A DNA stretch of 61,203 nt, from IMG/VR virus record IMGVR_UViG_3300042564_004703, positions 1 through 61,203 of that record, one strand, 5' to 3'. Origin of the DNA: a virus. Below the pieces are notes generated by a model that was not told the origin of the DNA, ran no database searches, and was given only the letters and a program-made list of their open reading frames with translations. Both the position numbers and the translations under genes were made by a program. Shown in pieces: positions 38,790-48,415 of this stretch. Numbering within the stretch: position 1 is the first letter of the stretch; each line of letters begins with the position of its first letter.

Positions 38790-39890
38790 ATGAACCAAGA
38801 AGAAACCACACAAGAATTTTCATTTGAAGACATAGCTAATCAATTCTCAGTTGAAGCTCCATCAGCAATGACAGAAGTAGAATTAGATTTAACAGAGGAA
38901 AATGAAGAACAACTTCCACCTGCACCAACTACAGAATTAGAAATAGAAGAAAAAGAGGTTGCGCCAAAAGAGGAAGAAGTAAAACAACCACTACAAAATT
39001 TTACAAATTATAATAGTGTAGTAAAAACATTATTAGACTCAGGAGAGTGGGAAGACATTCTAATAGAAAAAGAAGACGGAACAGAAGTTAAGTTATCTGA
39101 ATTAGGAGAAATCCCCGAAGAAGAATTTAAACAGATTATTCAAGACCAAAAAGCTTTAAAAGCTGAGGACACAAAAGATAAATATATTCCTGTTGAAAAT
39201 CTTTCAGAAGATAAAAAAGCAATCTTAGACATCTTATTAAAAGGTGGAGACTTAAAAGAAATCTTCAAAGAACCACAAGCTCTAGTAAAACCTTACACAG
39301 AAGAGTTAGGTTGGGATTTAGATAATGAAGTACACCAACAAGAAATTGCTTTTAGAAGATATAAGAGATTAGGTCATTCAGATGCAAAAGCAAAATCTTT
39401 AGTTGAAATAGACATTAAAGAAAGCGAACTTGATTTAGTAGCTAAAGAAGAAGTAAAACTTTGGCACCAAGATTACGACAGCAGACTTAAAAAAGTATCA
39501 GAAGATTTAGAAGCAGAAAAAGTCGCCGAACAAGAAAAACAGAAAGAGTATAAATCTAATCTTAATAAGTTAGCAAAAGAAGCTCAATATCCTGACACAC
39601 TTGTTAAAAAACTTGTAGACTTAGGAACTAAAAAAACAGAGAATGGTAATATAGCTTCAGACGAACTATATGAAAAGCTTATAGAAGACCCAAAAGAAGC
39701 TCTCGAATTAATCTTTTTTATGGCGGATAAAGAAAAGTATCTTGCTGAAAAAATGAAAGAAGTAAAGAGAGCTACACAATTTGATGGGATGAGAAAAATA
39801 AGTAGAATCGCCAAAGAAACATCTAAAAAACCTGTAGAAACAGAAACTTCAAAAGAAGATACGTTCTCAGTAGAAATCATAAACAATTAA
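38790..39890 (+). CDS. putative scaffolding protein
   Basis: 366 residues, very acidic N-terminal third (ELDLTEENEEQLPPAPTTEL), then long charged helices (residues 200-340), no hydrophobic core pattern of an enzyme. This composition, and its place directly before the major capsid gene, are typical of scaffolding proteins that guide prohead assembly. No protease motif is seen. Confidence 0.7.
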   Translation: MNQEETTQEFSFEDIANQFSVEAPSAMTEVELDLTEENEEQLPPAPTTELEIEEKEVAPKEEEVKQPLQNFTNYNSVVKTLLDSGEWEDILIEKEDGTEVKLSELGEIPEEEFKQIIQDQKALKAEDTKDKYIPVENLSEDKKAILDILLKGGDLKEIFKEPQALVKPYTEELGWDLDNEVHQQEIAFRRYKRLGHSDAKAKSLVEIDIKESELDLVAKEEVKLWHQDYDSRLKKVSEDLEAEKVAEQEKQKEYKSNLNKLAKEAQYPDTLVKKLVDLGTKKTENGNIASDELYEKLIEDPKEALELIFFMADKEKYLAEKMKEVKRATQFDGMRKISRIAKETSKKPVETETSKEDTFSVEIINN

Positions 39891-39911
39891 CAATTTAAAT
39901 AAAAACAAACA

Positions 39912-41630
39912 ATGAGCGTAACACAATCACCAATTAAGATGATTCACAATGGTGACTTAGTGATAGGTATGACAAATAAAAAGACTGTTCAGTCAATGGC
40001 AGGATACTTTGATACAACCACACTAAGTTCATTCTACGAACAAGACCCTGATAAATACAACTTAGGGCTTATGAAATTATGGGGACAACAAGCTAAAACT
40101 TCTTACCCTATCTATCAAGCTTTGATGGAGAAAAAAGCAATGTTAAATGTAAATGGAGCAGACGGTTCATTTACTTATGAAATTGCAATCAAAGATTCAG
40201 GAAAGTGTATGACTATCCGTGATTATTCGACTACTTATCCTAATGCAGGTTTAGATGGTTCTATTTTTAGAATTGCTACAAATAAAAGATATGCGCCAGG
40301 GGTAAAATTAACAGTTGACTTAATGTATGGCGAGCATCAAATTATTGTTACAGATGAAGAACCAATTCGTCAAATTCCTGGCGGATGGGACATGCCTGTA
40401 AAATTAACAGATGCAGACAGAGAAGCTTCTTATGACACTTCTTTATTAGTTTCAGGTATTCAATATTTCCAAGTAGGTCACTCTGTTTTTGGAGAATATG
40501 GTACAAACTATGAGAATTTTGATTTAATGGACACTCCAACTACCATGAAATGTATGTTCCAATTAGGGAATATGAGTGGAGCAGAATCTTATATGACAGG
40601 TAGAGCAGGAATGAAATCTTTCTCAGGAGCATCTTCAAGAGCCAAAGAGTATTTAAGTGAATTAGAATCAGAAGCAAATGACTACGGAGAATTCTCTTTC
40701 ATCACAGAGGCTACAAATGTAACAAAAGGTGAGAATGGAAAAGTAGGATTCAAAAAAGGAAGCTTACACTTAGGAAGCACTATCCAAATGTTGCTTCACA
40801 AAAAACACCAAAAATCAGTAGCAACAGAACTTTTATTCCAAAAAGCAGGTACAGTTCAAGGTACTAATGGTATTACTAAATTAAATGAAGGTATTTTCCA
40901 CCAAATCAGACGTGGTAAACTTATCCAATATGGTAGACCAATGGGTATTACTCGTGCTCACATTATGGAAGCTGTTCAATATATCTTTAGAGTTAGTGAT
41001 TTAGCAGAAGAATTAAGATTTGTAGAATTCTCTGTAGGTACTTATGCTAAACAAAATATGTATGAAATCTTTAAAGATGAGATTAATGCACAAATGCCAC
41101 AAATTGAAAGATGGTTAGGAGCAGATGGACAACTACCAAAACCTGTTGTAACAGGAGCAGATAATCTAAACTTAGTTTTAAACCCTGTACGTTTTGTAGA
41201 ATGTTATTTACAAGGTATTGGTAAAGTTAGAATTAAACACGACCCTGCTTTAGACCACTATCCAGGAGCTGATAGATTCCAATCAGGAATGTTCCAAGGA
41301 GGTTTAGCACACACAGCTTACTCTATGGTAGTTTGGGATGTAGCTGACCAAAAATATAGTAACAACAAAACTTTACCACAAGGAGCAACTTTGGTTGAAG
41401 GAGCAGATGCAGGAGCTAACATGTATATTGTTAAACCTGAACAAGCAATGACATATTGGGGTTCTGAAAATGGGCGTTACTCAATGGAATCAAATGCTAA
41501 CATTGTATCTTCAAGTAAGTACCAAACACAAGGGTTCTGGATTTATTCAATTTGTGCTTCCTGGGTCGCCGACCTCTCAAGATATGTAATTATTGAGTTA
41601 GACCCTTCTTATAGAAACGGATTAAACTAA
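39912..41630 (+). CDS. major capsid protein
   Basis: 572 residues, 21 nt after the scaffold gene. Mixed alpha/beta with the length and composition of HK97-fold capsid proteins of large phages; the N-terminal part up to about residue 60 could be an arm. It is followed by a strong hairpin, and codon use is richer in C-ending codons than in early genes, in line with high expression. Assignment is by gene order and size. Confidence 0.75.
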   Translation: MSVTQSPIKMIHNGDLVIGMTNKKTVQSMAGYFDTTTLSSFYEQDPDKYNLGLMKLWGQQAKTSYPIYQALMEKKAMLNVNGADGSFTYEIAIKDSGKCMTIRDYSTTYPNAGLDGSIFRIATNKRYAPGVKLTVDLMYGEHQIIVTDEEPIRQIPGGWDMPVKLTDADREASYDTSLLVSGIQYFQVGHSVFGEYGTNYENFDLMDTPTTMKCMFQLGNMSGAESYMTGRAGMKSFSGASSRAKEYLSELESEANDYGEFSFITEATNVTKGENGKVGFKKGSLHLGSTIQMLLHKKHQKSVATELLFQKAGTVQGTNGITKLNEGIFHQIRRGKLIQYGRPMGITRAHIMEAVQYIFRVSDLAEELRFVEFSVGTYAKQNMYEIFKDEINAQMPQIERWLGADGQLPKPVVTGADNLNLVLNPVRFVECYLQGIGKVRIKHDPALDHYPGADRFQSGMFQGGLAHTAYSMVVWDVADQKYSNNKTLPQGATLVEGADAGANMYIVKPEQAMTYWGSENGRYSMESNANIVSSSKYQTQGFWIYSICASWVADLSRYVIIELDPSYRNGLN

Positions 41631-41648
41631 GAATAAAAAATAGTGGAT

Positions 41649-41670
41649 AGCTCCTCTTTTTAGGGGAGCT
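41649..41670 (+). terminator. hairpin after the major capsid gene
   Basis: AGCTCCTC-TTTTTA-GGGGAGCT, 8 bp with one G-T pair, 18 nt after the capsid stop. The T-run is in the loop rather than after the stem, so it may stabilise the mRNA 3' end as much as terminate. Confidence 0.55.
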
Positions 41671-41685
41671 AAAAACTAAAATTAT

Positions 41686-41723
41686 AAGAAATTTGCACAG
41701 TTAAAATATTTGTTGTATATTTG
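41686..41723 (+). promoter_or_regulatory. late promoter P3 (homing endonuclease)
   Basis: AAGAAATTTG, 20 nt, TATATTTG, then 4 nt to the ATG. Two changes in the upstream box, same spacing as the other late promoters. Confidence 0.7.
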
Positions 41724-41727
41724 CCAC

Positions 41728-43200
41728 ATGAGAAGTGATACATTAACAACAGAACAATTTATCAAAAAAGCAAAAGAAGTTCACGGAGACCTATATGACT
41801 ATTCAAAAGTAGATTACAAAGGTTCTAGGACTAAAGTAGAGATAGTTTGTAATACGCATGGAGTCTTTGAGCAAAGACCTGACACACATCTTGGAGGAGC
41901 ACATTGTTATAAATGTAGCAAAGAAAAAATGGGTAAAGGTAATAGGTTGAAAAAGGAGGAAGTTATTAATAAAGCTACTGAAATACATAAAGGATTGTAT
42001 GACTACTCTTTAATTGAAGAGTATACAGGATGTAGAAATAAATACCCTATTATTTGTAAAAAACACGGAGTATTTAATATGAGATTTGATACTCATTTAA
42101 TGCAAAGAGGGTGTCCTAAATGTGGTTTTGAAATAAAAGCTAAGAATACCTTAATCCCACAAGAAGATGTATTAAAGAGGTATAAAATAGTACACAATGA
42201 AAAGTACAATTACCCTAACTTTGAGTATAAAGGTAGTGAATTTAAAGTAAAAGTAGAGTGTCCCACACATGGAGTATTTGAACAATATTCTAAACAACAC
42301 ATGAAAGGTAATGGTTGCCCAAAATGTGTAACTACTGAATCAAAAGCAGAAATAGAGATTAGAGATTTTATCAGTAAAAATGTAGAGATAATATACTCAG
42401 ACAGAACAATACTTAGAAGTAAAAGGGAAATAGATATTTTTATACCCTCTAAAAAATTAGCAATAGAATATAACGGACTATATTGGCATTCGGAAAATTT
42501 TATTGAAAACACATATCACTTAGACAAAACAGAAGATTGTTTGAAACAAGATATAAAATTAATTCATATTTTTGAAGATGAGTGGATTTATAAAAAAGAG
42601 GTAGTTAAATCAAGACTTTTAAATTTAATAGGTTTTTCAGAAAATAAGATTTATGCAAGAAATTGTGAAATAAAAGAAGTTAATTCAAGAGAGGCTTTAA
42701 AATTTTTAGATGAAAATCACATACAAGGAAAAGTAGGAGCAAAGATAAGAATAGGACTGTATTATAACAATGAACTTGTATCTATAATGACTTTTGGAGA
42801 ACTTAGAAAAAGTCTAGGAAATAGTAAAAAAGAAGGAAGCTTTGAGTTATTAAGATTTTGTAATAAGTTAAATACAAATGTAGTAGGGGGAGCATCAAAA
42901 TTGTTGAAGCATTTTGAAAATAACTTTGAATATGAAGAAATAATTTCTTACGCAGACAGAAGATGGAGTAACGGAGATTTATATGAAAAATTAGATTTTA
43001 CTTTCATTTCTAAAACAAGACCTAATTATTTTTATGTTAGACTAGATAAAAGAGAACCTCGATTTAAATACCGAAAAGACATCTTAGTAAAAGAGGGCTA
43101 TGATAAAACCAAGACAGAAAAAGAAATAATGAAAGAAAGAGGATACAATAGAATATATGATTGTGGCTCTTTAAAATTTGTAAAAACCAAGAAAAAATAA
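41728..43200 (+). CDS. zinc-ribbon homing endonuclease (Vsr/EDxHD-like)
   Basis: 490 residues from the ATG at 41728, 4 nt after the promoter box; the frame's earlier Met at 41710 would lie upstream of the promoter -7 box. Three repeats of about 65 residues at the N-terminus each carry a Cys pair (CYKC, CPKC, CPKC) and a THGVF or KHGVF motif. After residue 210 follows a PD-(D/E)XK/Vsr-like core, REIDIFIPSKKLAIEYNGLY with WHSE. A free-standing homing nuclease inserted between capsid and downstream late genes. Confidence 0.75.
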   Translation: MRSDTLTTEQFIKKAKEVHGDLYDYSKVDYKGSRTKVEIVCNTHGVFEQRPDTHLGGAHCYKCSKEKMGKGNRLKKEEVINKATEIHKGLYDYSLIEEYTGCRNKYPIICKKHGVFNMRFDTHLMQRGCPKCGFEIKAKNTLIPQEDVLKRYKIVHNEKYNYPNFEYKGSEFKVKVECPTHGVFEQYSKQHMKGNGCPKCVTTESKAEIEIRDFISKNVEIIYSDRTILRSKREIDIFIPSKKLAIEYNGLYWHSENFIENTYHLDKTEDCLKQDIKLIHIFEDEWIYKKEVVKSRLLNLIGFSENKIYARNCEIKEVNSREALKFLDENHIQGKVGAKIRIGLYYNNELVSIMTFGELRKSLGNSKKEGSFELLRFCNKLNTNVVGGASKLLKHFENNFEYEEIISYADRRWSNGDLYEKLDFTFISKTRPNYFYVRLDKREPRFKYRKDILVKEGYDKTKTEKEIMKERGYNRIYDCGSLKFVKTKKK

Positions 43201-43209
43201 AAACCAAAA

Positions 43210-44172
43210 ATGAGTGAAAAAATAACAGTATATAAAAAAGGAAATGGAGAAAAATTTGAAATTGAGATTGGGAAGTCTTATCAGATTATAAATAAGTTTG
43301 ATGCAAATGCATTAGACGGTTTCCAAAAACACAGAACAACAAAAGTACTAGACCCACAGGCATCTGTAACTAGAGTTCCTTTAGCTATTTGGGATGGTCA
43401 AAAAATGAGTTATGATATTGCACTTGATGAAAATTCAACAAGATTAAATAACATATTTAAAGATAAAGAAGACTTACAAAGACATTTAAAAGTAGTCACA
43501 AAAGAGATTTATAATAAACTGTTGTCTATCTATGGAAAAGATAAATTAGACGCTAAAAACATAGAATTTTGGGATGATTTTTGTTACCATATAACAGCAG
43601 ATAGTGTTTTAAATACAAATAAGCCTTTAGAATTAGCTCAATTATATTTCCTTATCATTCATGGTAAATTAGCACCTGTAGGTTTTGAAAGCGAAAACTT
43701 ATTTAAAAAATGTGCACAATTTTCAGTTGAAAATAAAGAAACAGTAGTTGGAGCAACACAAAAAAGAGAAATTGAGAAAAATAAAGCTATTGCAAAATTC
43801 GTTAATTTATTGGATGACGATAAAGAAGAACTAGCAACTTTATTAGAATATATAGGTATTACAGGATTAGATGAAGCTGATGAAGCATTAATGAACTCTG
43901 TATTTACAAATTGGTTGGATAAAGACGATAATCAAAATCCAAAACAATTCTTAGAAGTTTATGAAAAGTTCCACAAATCAAGTGCGGGAAAAACCTACAT
44001 GAAAATTTATAGAGCTTTAAAAGAACTGCACAGAAAGAAAAAGATTAAGAAGAATATGGATGGTGTAATATTTGAAGATGAAGTTTTAGGAAAAGACTTT
44101 AAAGAAGCTTCTAAAACAGTACAAAACTCTTCTGCTTTACTAGAAAAACTAGCAATTACCTTAGATGAATAA
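43210..44172 (+). CDS. late structural-region protein, unknown
   Basis: 320 residues, soluble, N-terminal small beta domain (KITVYKKGNGEKFEIEIGKS), helical remainder with acidic and basic patches (ALKELHRKKKIKKNMDG). Lies 9 nt after the homing gene and 2 nt before the neck-like gene, so it is probably a virion or assembly protein. Confidence 0.7.
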   Translation: MSEKITVYKKGNGEKFEIEIGKSYQIINKFDANALDGFQKHRTTKVLDPQASVTRVPLAIWDGQKMSYDIALDENSTRLNNIFKDKEDLQRHLKVVTKEIYNKLLSIYGKDKLDAKNIEFWDDFCYHITADSVLNTNKPLELAQLYFLIIHGKLAPVGFESENLFKKCAQFSVENKETVVGATQKREIEKNKAIAKFVNLLDDDKEELATLLEYIGITGLDEADEALMNSVFTNWLDKDDNQNPKQFLEVYEKFHKSSAGKTYMKIYRALKELHRKKKIKKNMDGVIFEDEVLGKDFKEASKTVQNSSALLEKLAITLDE

Positions 44173-44174
44173 AA

Positions 44175-44837
44175 ATGACAGCAAATCAAACCTATGAACG
44201 TTTCATAATTAAAATAAATGGAAACGCCACAACAGAACAATTAAGTTGTGATAAAGGTAGGTTTGCAAATATATATAACAATCAACAAAACAGAATGATT
44301 GAATATATATTAGAAAAGAGGTTTGAGGATGATATTAGGTATTTACAAAAAATATTAGTAGACGACAAAAGACTAATATCATCTTCGGTTCACCTTGACC
44401 ATGTAGACTTTACACTACCAAAAGATTTTTTTGACCATTCAAATTTATATTGTCTTGTTTCTAAAGACAAGTGTCAAAAACAAAAAATAAGTTGCTTTGA
44501 AATAAAAGATGATGACAGAAACAACATCTTAGACAATGAAATGATAAATCCATCATTCAAGTACAGAGAAGCTCCTTACCATTTTTCATCTGATAAAATA
44601 AAAATCTACACCGCAGATGAATTTACGATAGATAATGCAATCCTTTCTTACTATCGTTATCCACAACAAATTAAGTTAATAAATCCTGAAAGTCCTGAAA
44701 GTGATTTCTTGTCAGACCCTGAGTTTGATGATAAATTAGTAAATAGAATAGTTGATGCTTGTGTATCAGAATTCTTTTTAAATGGGGGCAATCAAAAATT
44801 TCAGGCAGAAAAAGTAAACTCGGTACAAAAACCGTAA
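44175..44837 (+). CDS. putative neck / head-tail adaptor protein
   Basis: 220 residues. Its pattern (helical start, beta middle, then AILSYYRYPQQIKLI and DDKLVNRIVDACVSEFFLNG) matches the adaptor or ring proteins of large phages, where a Tyr-Arg/Pro loop precedes a C-terminal helix. Expected at the portal outlet. Moderate confidence, based on pattern and place. Confidence 0.6.
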   Translation: MTANQTYERFIIKINGNATTEQLSCDKGRFANIYNNQQNRMIEYILEKRFEDDIRYLQKILVDDKRLISSSVHLDHVDFTLPKDFFDHSNLYCLVSKDKCQKQKISCFEIKDDDRNNILDNEMINPSFKYREAPYHFSSDKIKIYTADEFTIDNAILSYYRYPQQIKLINPESPESDFLSDPEFDDKLVNRIVDACVSEFFLNGGNQKFQAEKVNSVQKP

Positions 44838-44877
44838 TAATAACAATCAACAATAAATAATTTAAAACAAACAAAAA

Positions 44878-46857
44878 ATGAGTTTAGACAATTCACAAAA
44901 CAGAGCGTTTTTTCCTTTAGATGGTGCAGTACTTACATCAGGGGGTTCTTTGAACGTAACTGAAGGTGTATTAGCAATCGTGGATAATGACCCACAAGCA
45001 CTTACACAAAACGGAAAAAAAGTAGTTTCAAGTTTCGTAGGTTTACCAAAACATAAAGATTTCCAAATCTTGTTAGGTAAAAAAGACTTACCTGTAACAA
45101 GAAGCACAGACAACAAACCTTATGCTTCATTACCATTCAAATTGAGTGAAGTAGTAGATTTAAAAGTATTTGCACCAAAATCAGTAGGTGTAAAAGTAGA
45201 TGATTTCATTGTAGGATTCAACGGAACAGACGGAACAGAATTATCATTAAAAAGTAATTCATCTTCTGTAATTGAATTAACTCTTTGTGGAGAACCAATG
45301 TTACAATTAGGGTACAAAACAGGAGAAGTTACAGTAGCTGTTACTTTGCAAGCACCTTATGTAGATGATAACGGGGTAGCTTTAGTAGGCGAATTTGCTA
45401 CAATGCAAGAAAGAGTAGAGTATGCGGTAAAAGAGTTCCAAAGAATGACCTTACTAGGTGGAGCACCAATCACTGACTATGTAGACATTATAGCTGTAAA
45501 TAGTGAAAATGGAGATTTAACAGGGACGGCTTACACTTTTAGAACTTTGACAGTAACCGACGCAGGAGATTCAAATGCTTATGCAAGAGTTCAAGCTCAA
45601 TATCCTACAGTAAAAATAGGATTAGCAGAAAGAGTAGGAGATGAAAAAACTGTTTATACAGTATTAGTTCCTTCAGCAACAGTTTTAGCTGACTTTGAAA
45701 TTACAAGCGCAGGAAGTTTGAAAACTTGTGAGGATTGTCCAAGTGGTTTCACAGCAACAGACGCAGGATTTGTATATCATATTACAGTAGAAGACGATGG
45801 TGTAGACTTGTCAACAACAGTAGATAATATTGCAGGGTATGTTTCAGGTTCTATTTCAAGAAAAGGAAATGCAGATGGAGTAGGTGTTTATACAGTGATT
45901 ACAAATGACGCACCAACAGAAGCAGAAATTGCAACATATAAAGCGTCTGCGGCAGTATTAGGAACTTCAGTAGTTACATTTGTAGGAAAAGTTTCTGAGA
46001 TTTGTACTCCTGATGCTGTGGTAGATGAAATTGCATGGGAAGTGGGAAAAACTTGTTATGCTACAACTAAAACTTTTGAAATAGTAGTTCCTGACGATGA
46101 TTGTGGAAATTCAATATTAACTGAATTACAAGCAGCTTTCCCTAATTTAACTATTGCCGTAAAATTAAACGAGGAAGATGACCCTGTAAATGCACTTTGT
46201 CAAACAACTTATACAACTACAATTGCGACTAATATTGTATGCGAAGAGTGCTCAAATGAATTTAGAGATTTGTTCACAGTAGAAGCTCCTAGAAACTTTA
46301 AACAAATAGCATGGACTTTAGTAACACCTGAAGCTTTTGATGAAGACGCTAAAATGGGAATCCGTTTCATAGGTAAAGAATTTAAAATGATTGGTTCAGA
46401 ATACTTCAGAGATGATATGCCAATGTATTGGACTTCTACAAAATTAAAAGTAGCAGGAGGTCAACCTACATTTGTAGCAGAATCTTGGAACAATCAAGAC
46501 AAACCATATAAAATAACTGTACTTTCTATTGCAGCAGACCCTGAAGCATTTGGAGCACAATTATGGCAAACAGAAGACGAATCAAGATTTTATTTTGATG
46601 GACTTCCAAGATTTGAAGGTAATAACTACGCTAAGTGGTTGTGGGGACAAGAAACAAAATTAAAAGGAGATGCTCAATACATTGATTACCAATTGACAGT
46701 AAATCCAATTAAAGGATACCAATACACTCCACATGCTTCTGAACAAATCACTTACAGAATTTTAGTAGAAGTAGGTAGACACACAGAAGTTGAAGCATTA
46801 CTTAATGCAGTGGCTGTAGGAGCAGGATTACCAACAGTCCAAGCTTTCGGAAACTAA
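44878..46857 (+). CDS. major structural protein (tail-type or decoration)
   Basis: 659 residues, beta-rich, low Lys, with repeated Ig- or tube-like strands. Cys pairs (CEDCPSGF, CEECSNEF) flank a duplicated domain in the middle (about residues 195-290 and 390-450). The C-terminal ~180 residues have the compact strand-helix-strand pattern of tail-tube-like proteins. It ends with a strong terminator, as for an abundantly made protein. Tail tube, sheath or head decoration remain possible. Confidence 0.6.
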   Translation: MSLDNSQNRAFFPLDGAVLTSGGSLNVTEGVLAIVDNDPQALTQNGKKVVSSFVGLPKHKDFQILLGKKDLPVTRSTDNKPYASLPFKLSEVVDLKVFAPKSVGVKVDDFIVGFNGTDGTELSLKSNSSSVIELTLCGEPMLQLGYKTGEVTVAVTLQAPYVDDNGVALVGEFATMQERVEYAVKEFQRMTLLGGAPITDYVDIIAVNSENGDLTGTAYTFRTLTVTDAGDSNAYARVQAQYPTVKIGLAERVGDEKTVYTVLVPSATVLADFEITSAGSLKTCEDCPSGFTATDAGFVYHITVEDDGVDLSTTVDNIAGYVSGSISRKGNADGVGVYTVITNDAPTEAEIATYKASAAVLGTSVVTFVGKVSEICTPDAVVDEIAWEVGKTCYATTKTFEIVVPDDDCGNSILTELQAAFPNLTIAVKLNEEDDPVNALCQTTYTTTIATNIVCEECSNEFRDLFTVEAPRNFKQIAWTLVTPEAFDEDAKMGIRFIGKEFKMIGSEYFRDDMPMYWTSTKLKVAGGQPTFVAESWNNQDKPYKITVLSIAADPEAFGAQLWQTEDESRFYFDGLPRFEGNNYAKWLWGQETKLKGDAQYIDYQLTVNPIKGYQYTPHASEQITYRILVEVGRHTEVEALLNAVAVGAGLPTVQAFGN

Positions 46858-46873
46858 TAATAACCAAATATCG

Positions 46874-46899
46874 GGGAGGGTTAAAATCCTCCCTTTTTT
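46874..46899 (+). terminator. rho-independent terminator
   Basis: GGGAGG-8 nt-CCTCCC followed by TTTTTT, 17 nt after the stop of the major structural gene. Confidence 0.9.
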
Positions 46900-46903
46900 A
46901 AAT

Positions 46904-47023
46904 ATGAAAGTAACAATAGAAAGAAAACCTACTGAAGCAGAAAGAATAGCAATAGATAGAGCAGAACAAATACTATCAGAAGCTAAATTAACTTTAATAG
47001 GTACAAGACCAAAAGACAGGTAG
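46904..47023 (+). CDS. 39-residue hypothetical protein
   Basis: ATG 46904 to TAG 47021-47023, sequence MKVTIERKPTEAERIAIDRA and so on, helical and charged. Its stop overlaps the GTG start of the next gene by one base. Leads the lysis-type gene group. Confidence 0.6.
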   Translation: MKVTIERKPTEAERIAIDRAEQILSEAKLTLIGTRPKDR

Positions 47024-47373
47024 TGAAACTAATTTTATATTTAGCAACAGTAGTAAGTATATTGACATACTCATTTTGGCAGAGTTTTCCAAAGGGGTAT
47101 TTTTATTATGGTAATAGTTTTTTTATAACTTTAATATGTGCATATATTTATTATCAAGATAAAAAAAACTTCATAAAGTTTTTTCTTTTTGAGCTGTCAA
47201 TTGCTAACTTAATAAAAGAATTGTTTTTAGACCCTGGAAAATTAGAATTAGGAGAAGCTCTTCTAATAGTAATAATCCCAATAATATGGTATTTTAATAA
47301 TGACAAGTATAATAGAATATTGGAGAGAGATAGGTATAACCGTAGGTGGTATAATATCTTTTATAGTAGGTAG
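47023..47373 (+). CDS. small membrane protein, holin candidate
   Basis: 116 residues, GTG start. About three or four hydrophobic segments (residues 2-18, 28-44, 55-65, 77-92) and a strongly basic tail (RILERDRYNRRWYN). Membrane topology, size and place before the endolysin fit a holin or related lysis factor. Confidence 0.6.
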   Translation: MKLILYLATVVSILTYSFWQSFPKGYFYYGNSFFITLICAYIYYQDKKNFIKFFLFELSIANLIKELFLDPGKLELGEALLIVIIPIIWYFNNDKYNRILERDRYNRRWYNIFYSR

Positions 47374-47626
47374 AAAATCTACAAAAATACTAGAAAAAAA
47401 ACAAACGGTTGAAGCTATAGATGCGATGCAAAGGACTTATGATGTCTTTTTAAAACACTATCAAGACCAATACGACAAATTAGTAGAAAGATTAAATAAC
47501 TTAGAGTTAAGAAATGCTATTTTAACTGAAAGTGCCGAAACTTGGGAGAAGAAATTTAAAGACCTTGAAAAACAGTATGAATCACTTAAAAAAGAGTTTG
47601 AAGCTTATAAATCAAAACATAAATAA
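47300..47626 (+). CDS. membrane-anchored coiled-coil protein
   Basis: 108 residues: one membrane segment (residues 10-25), then a long coiled coil (35-105). Overlaps the holin candidate by 74 nt. It could be a second spanin-like or a holin-accessory protein. Confidence 0.65.
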   Translation: MTSIIEYWREIGITVGGIISFIVGRKSTKILEKKQTVEAIDAMQRTYDVFLKHYQDQYDKLVERLNNLELRNAILTESAETWEKKFKDLEKQYESLKKEFEAYKSKHK

Positions 47627-47844
47627 TGAGTAGAAGAGAGTTTGTAGACAGATATTTAAGTAAAGGTATTAGTAAAAAACTAACCGTCTTTATTATAGCA
47701 TCTGTAGCACTTTTCAGAGGCAATTTAACAGGAACTGATTGGGTAATAATTTCAGGAATTTATATAGGCTCACAAACAGTTATAGATATATTTAAAGCAA
47801 AATCAGGAGGAAGTGTTTATGATAGTAGCGGAACAACTTACTAG
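47626..47844 (+). CDS. small two-helix membrane protein, holin-like
   Basis: 72 residues, basic N-terminus (MSRREFVDRYLSKGISKK) and two hydrophobic segments (residues 20-32 and 38-55). Overlaps the endolysin gene by 32 nt. Good holin or antiholin candidate by size and place. Confidence 0.65.
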   Translation: MSRREFVDRYLSKGISKKLTVFIIASVALFRGNLTGTDWVIISGIYIGSQTVIDIFKAKSGGSVYDSSGTTY

Positions 47845-48415
47845 AAAATATAGAACTTTATTAAATAAATATAAAGTTAATACACCATTAAGATTAGCTT
47901 ATTTTTTTGCACAGTGTCAACATGAAAGTGGCTTAAAACTTGTACGTGAAAATATGAATTATTCTGCAAAAAGGATAGTTGAAATATTTAAGACAAGATT
48001 AGATAGAAACAAAGACGGTTGGTTAGATGAAAATGAAAAAGCTAAAATTAGAGAGATAGCAAACAATCCTGTAAAACTAGCAAATTTTGTTTATGCAAAT
48101 AGATTAGGTAATGGAGACGAATCATCAGGAGATGGTTTTAAATATCGTGCAGGTGGATTTTTAGGAACAACTTTTAAAAATAACTACATAGATTTAGAAA
48201 AATCAACAGGGATAAAGTGTGTATCAAACCCTGATTTATTATTACAAGAAGCTAATGCTTTAATTTCAGCACTACATTTTTGGCAAAAAAACAACTTAAA
48301 TAGCTTTGCAGATAGAGATGATTTAAGAGGTTCTACAAGAGTTATTAATGGAGGTTTTAATGGAATAACTAATAGAGAAGAGCACTTAAAAGTATATAAA
48401 ACAATATTTAAATAA
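47813..48415 (+). CDS. GH19-type endolysin with an EF-hand-like loop
   Basis: 200 residues (start at 47813 or the next Met at 47819). FFAQCQHESG (31-40) carries the first catalytic Glu of GH19 muramidases/chitinases; YANRLGNGDESSGDGFKYRA and GGFLGTTFKNNY carry the second acidic site and substrate groove; RVINGGFNG lies near the end. Between them DRNKDGWLDENE (64-75) fits every ligand place of a calcium-binding EF-hand loop. The enzyme degrades peptidoglycan at lysis after the holin-like proteins open the membrane. Confidence 0.85.
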   Translation: MFMIVAEQLTRKYRTLLNKYKVNTPLRLAYFFAQCQHESGLKLVRENMNYSAKRIVEIFKTRLDRNKDGWLDENEKAKIREIANNPVKLANFVYANRLGNGDESSGDGFKYRAGGFLGTTFKNNYIDLEKSTGIKCVSNPDLLLQEANALISALHFWQKNNLNSFADRDDLRGSTRVINGGFNGITNREEHLKVYKTIFK

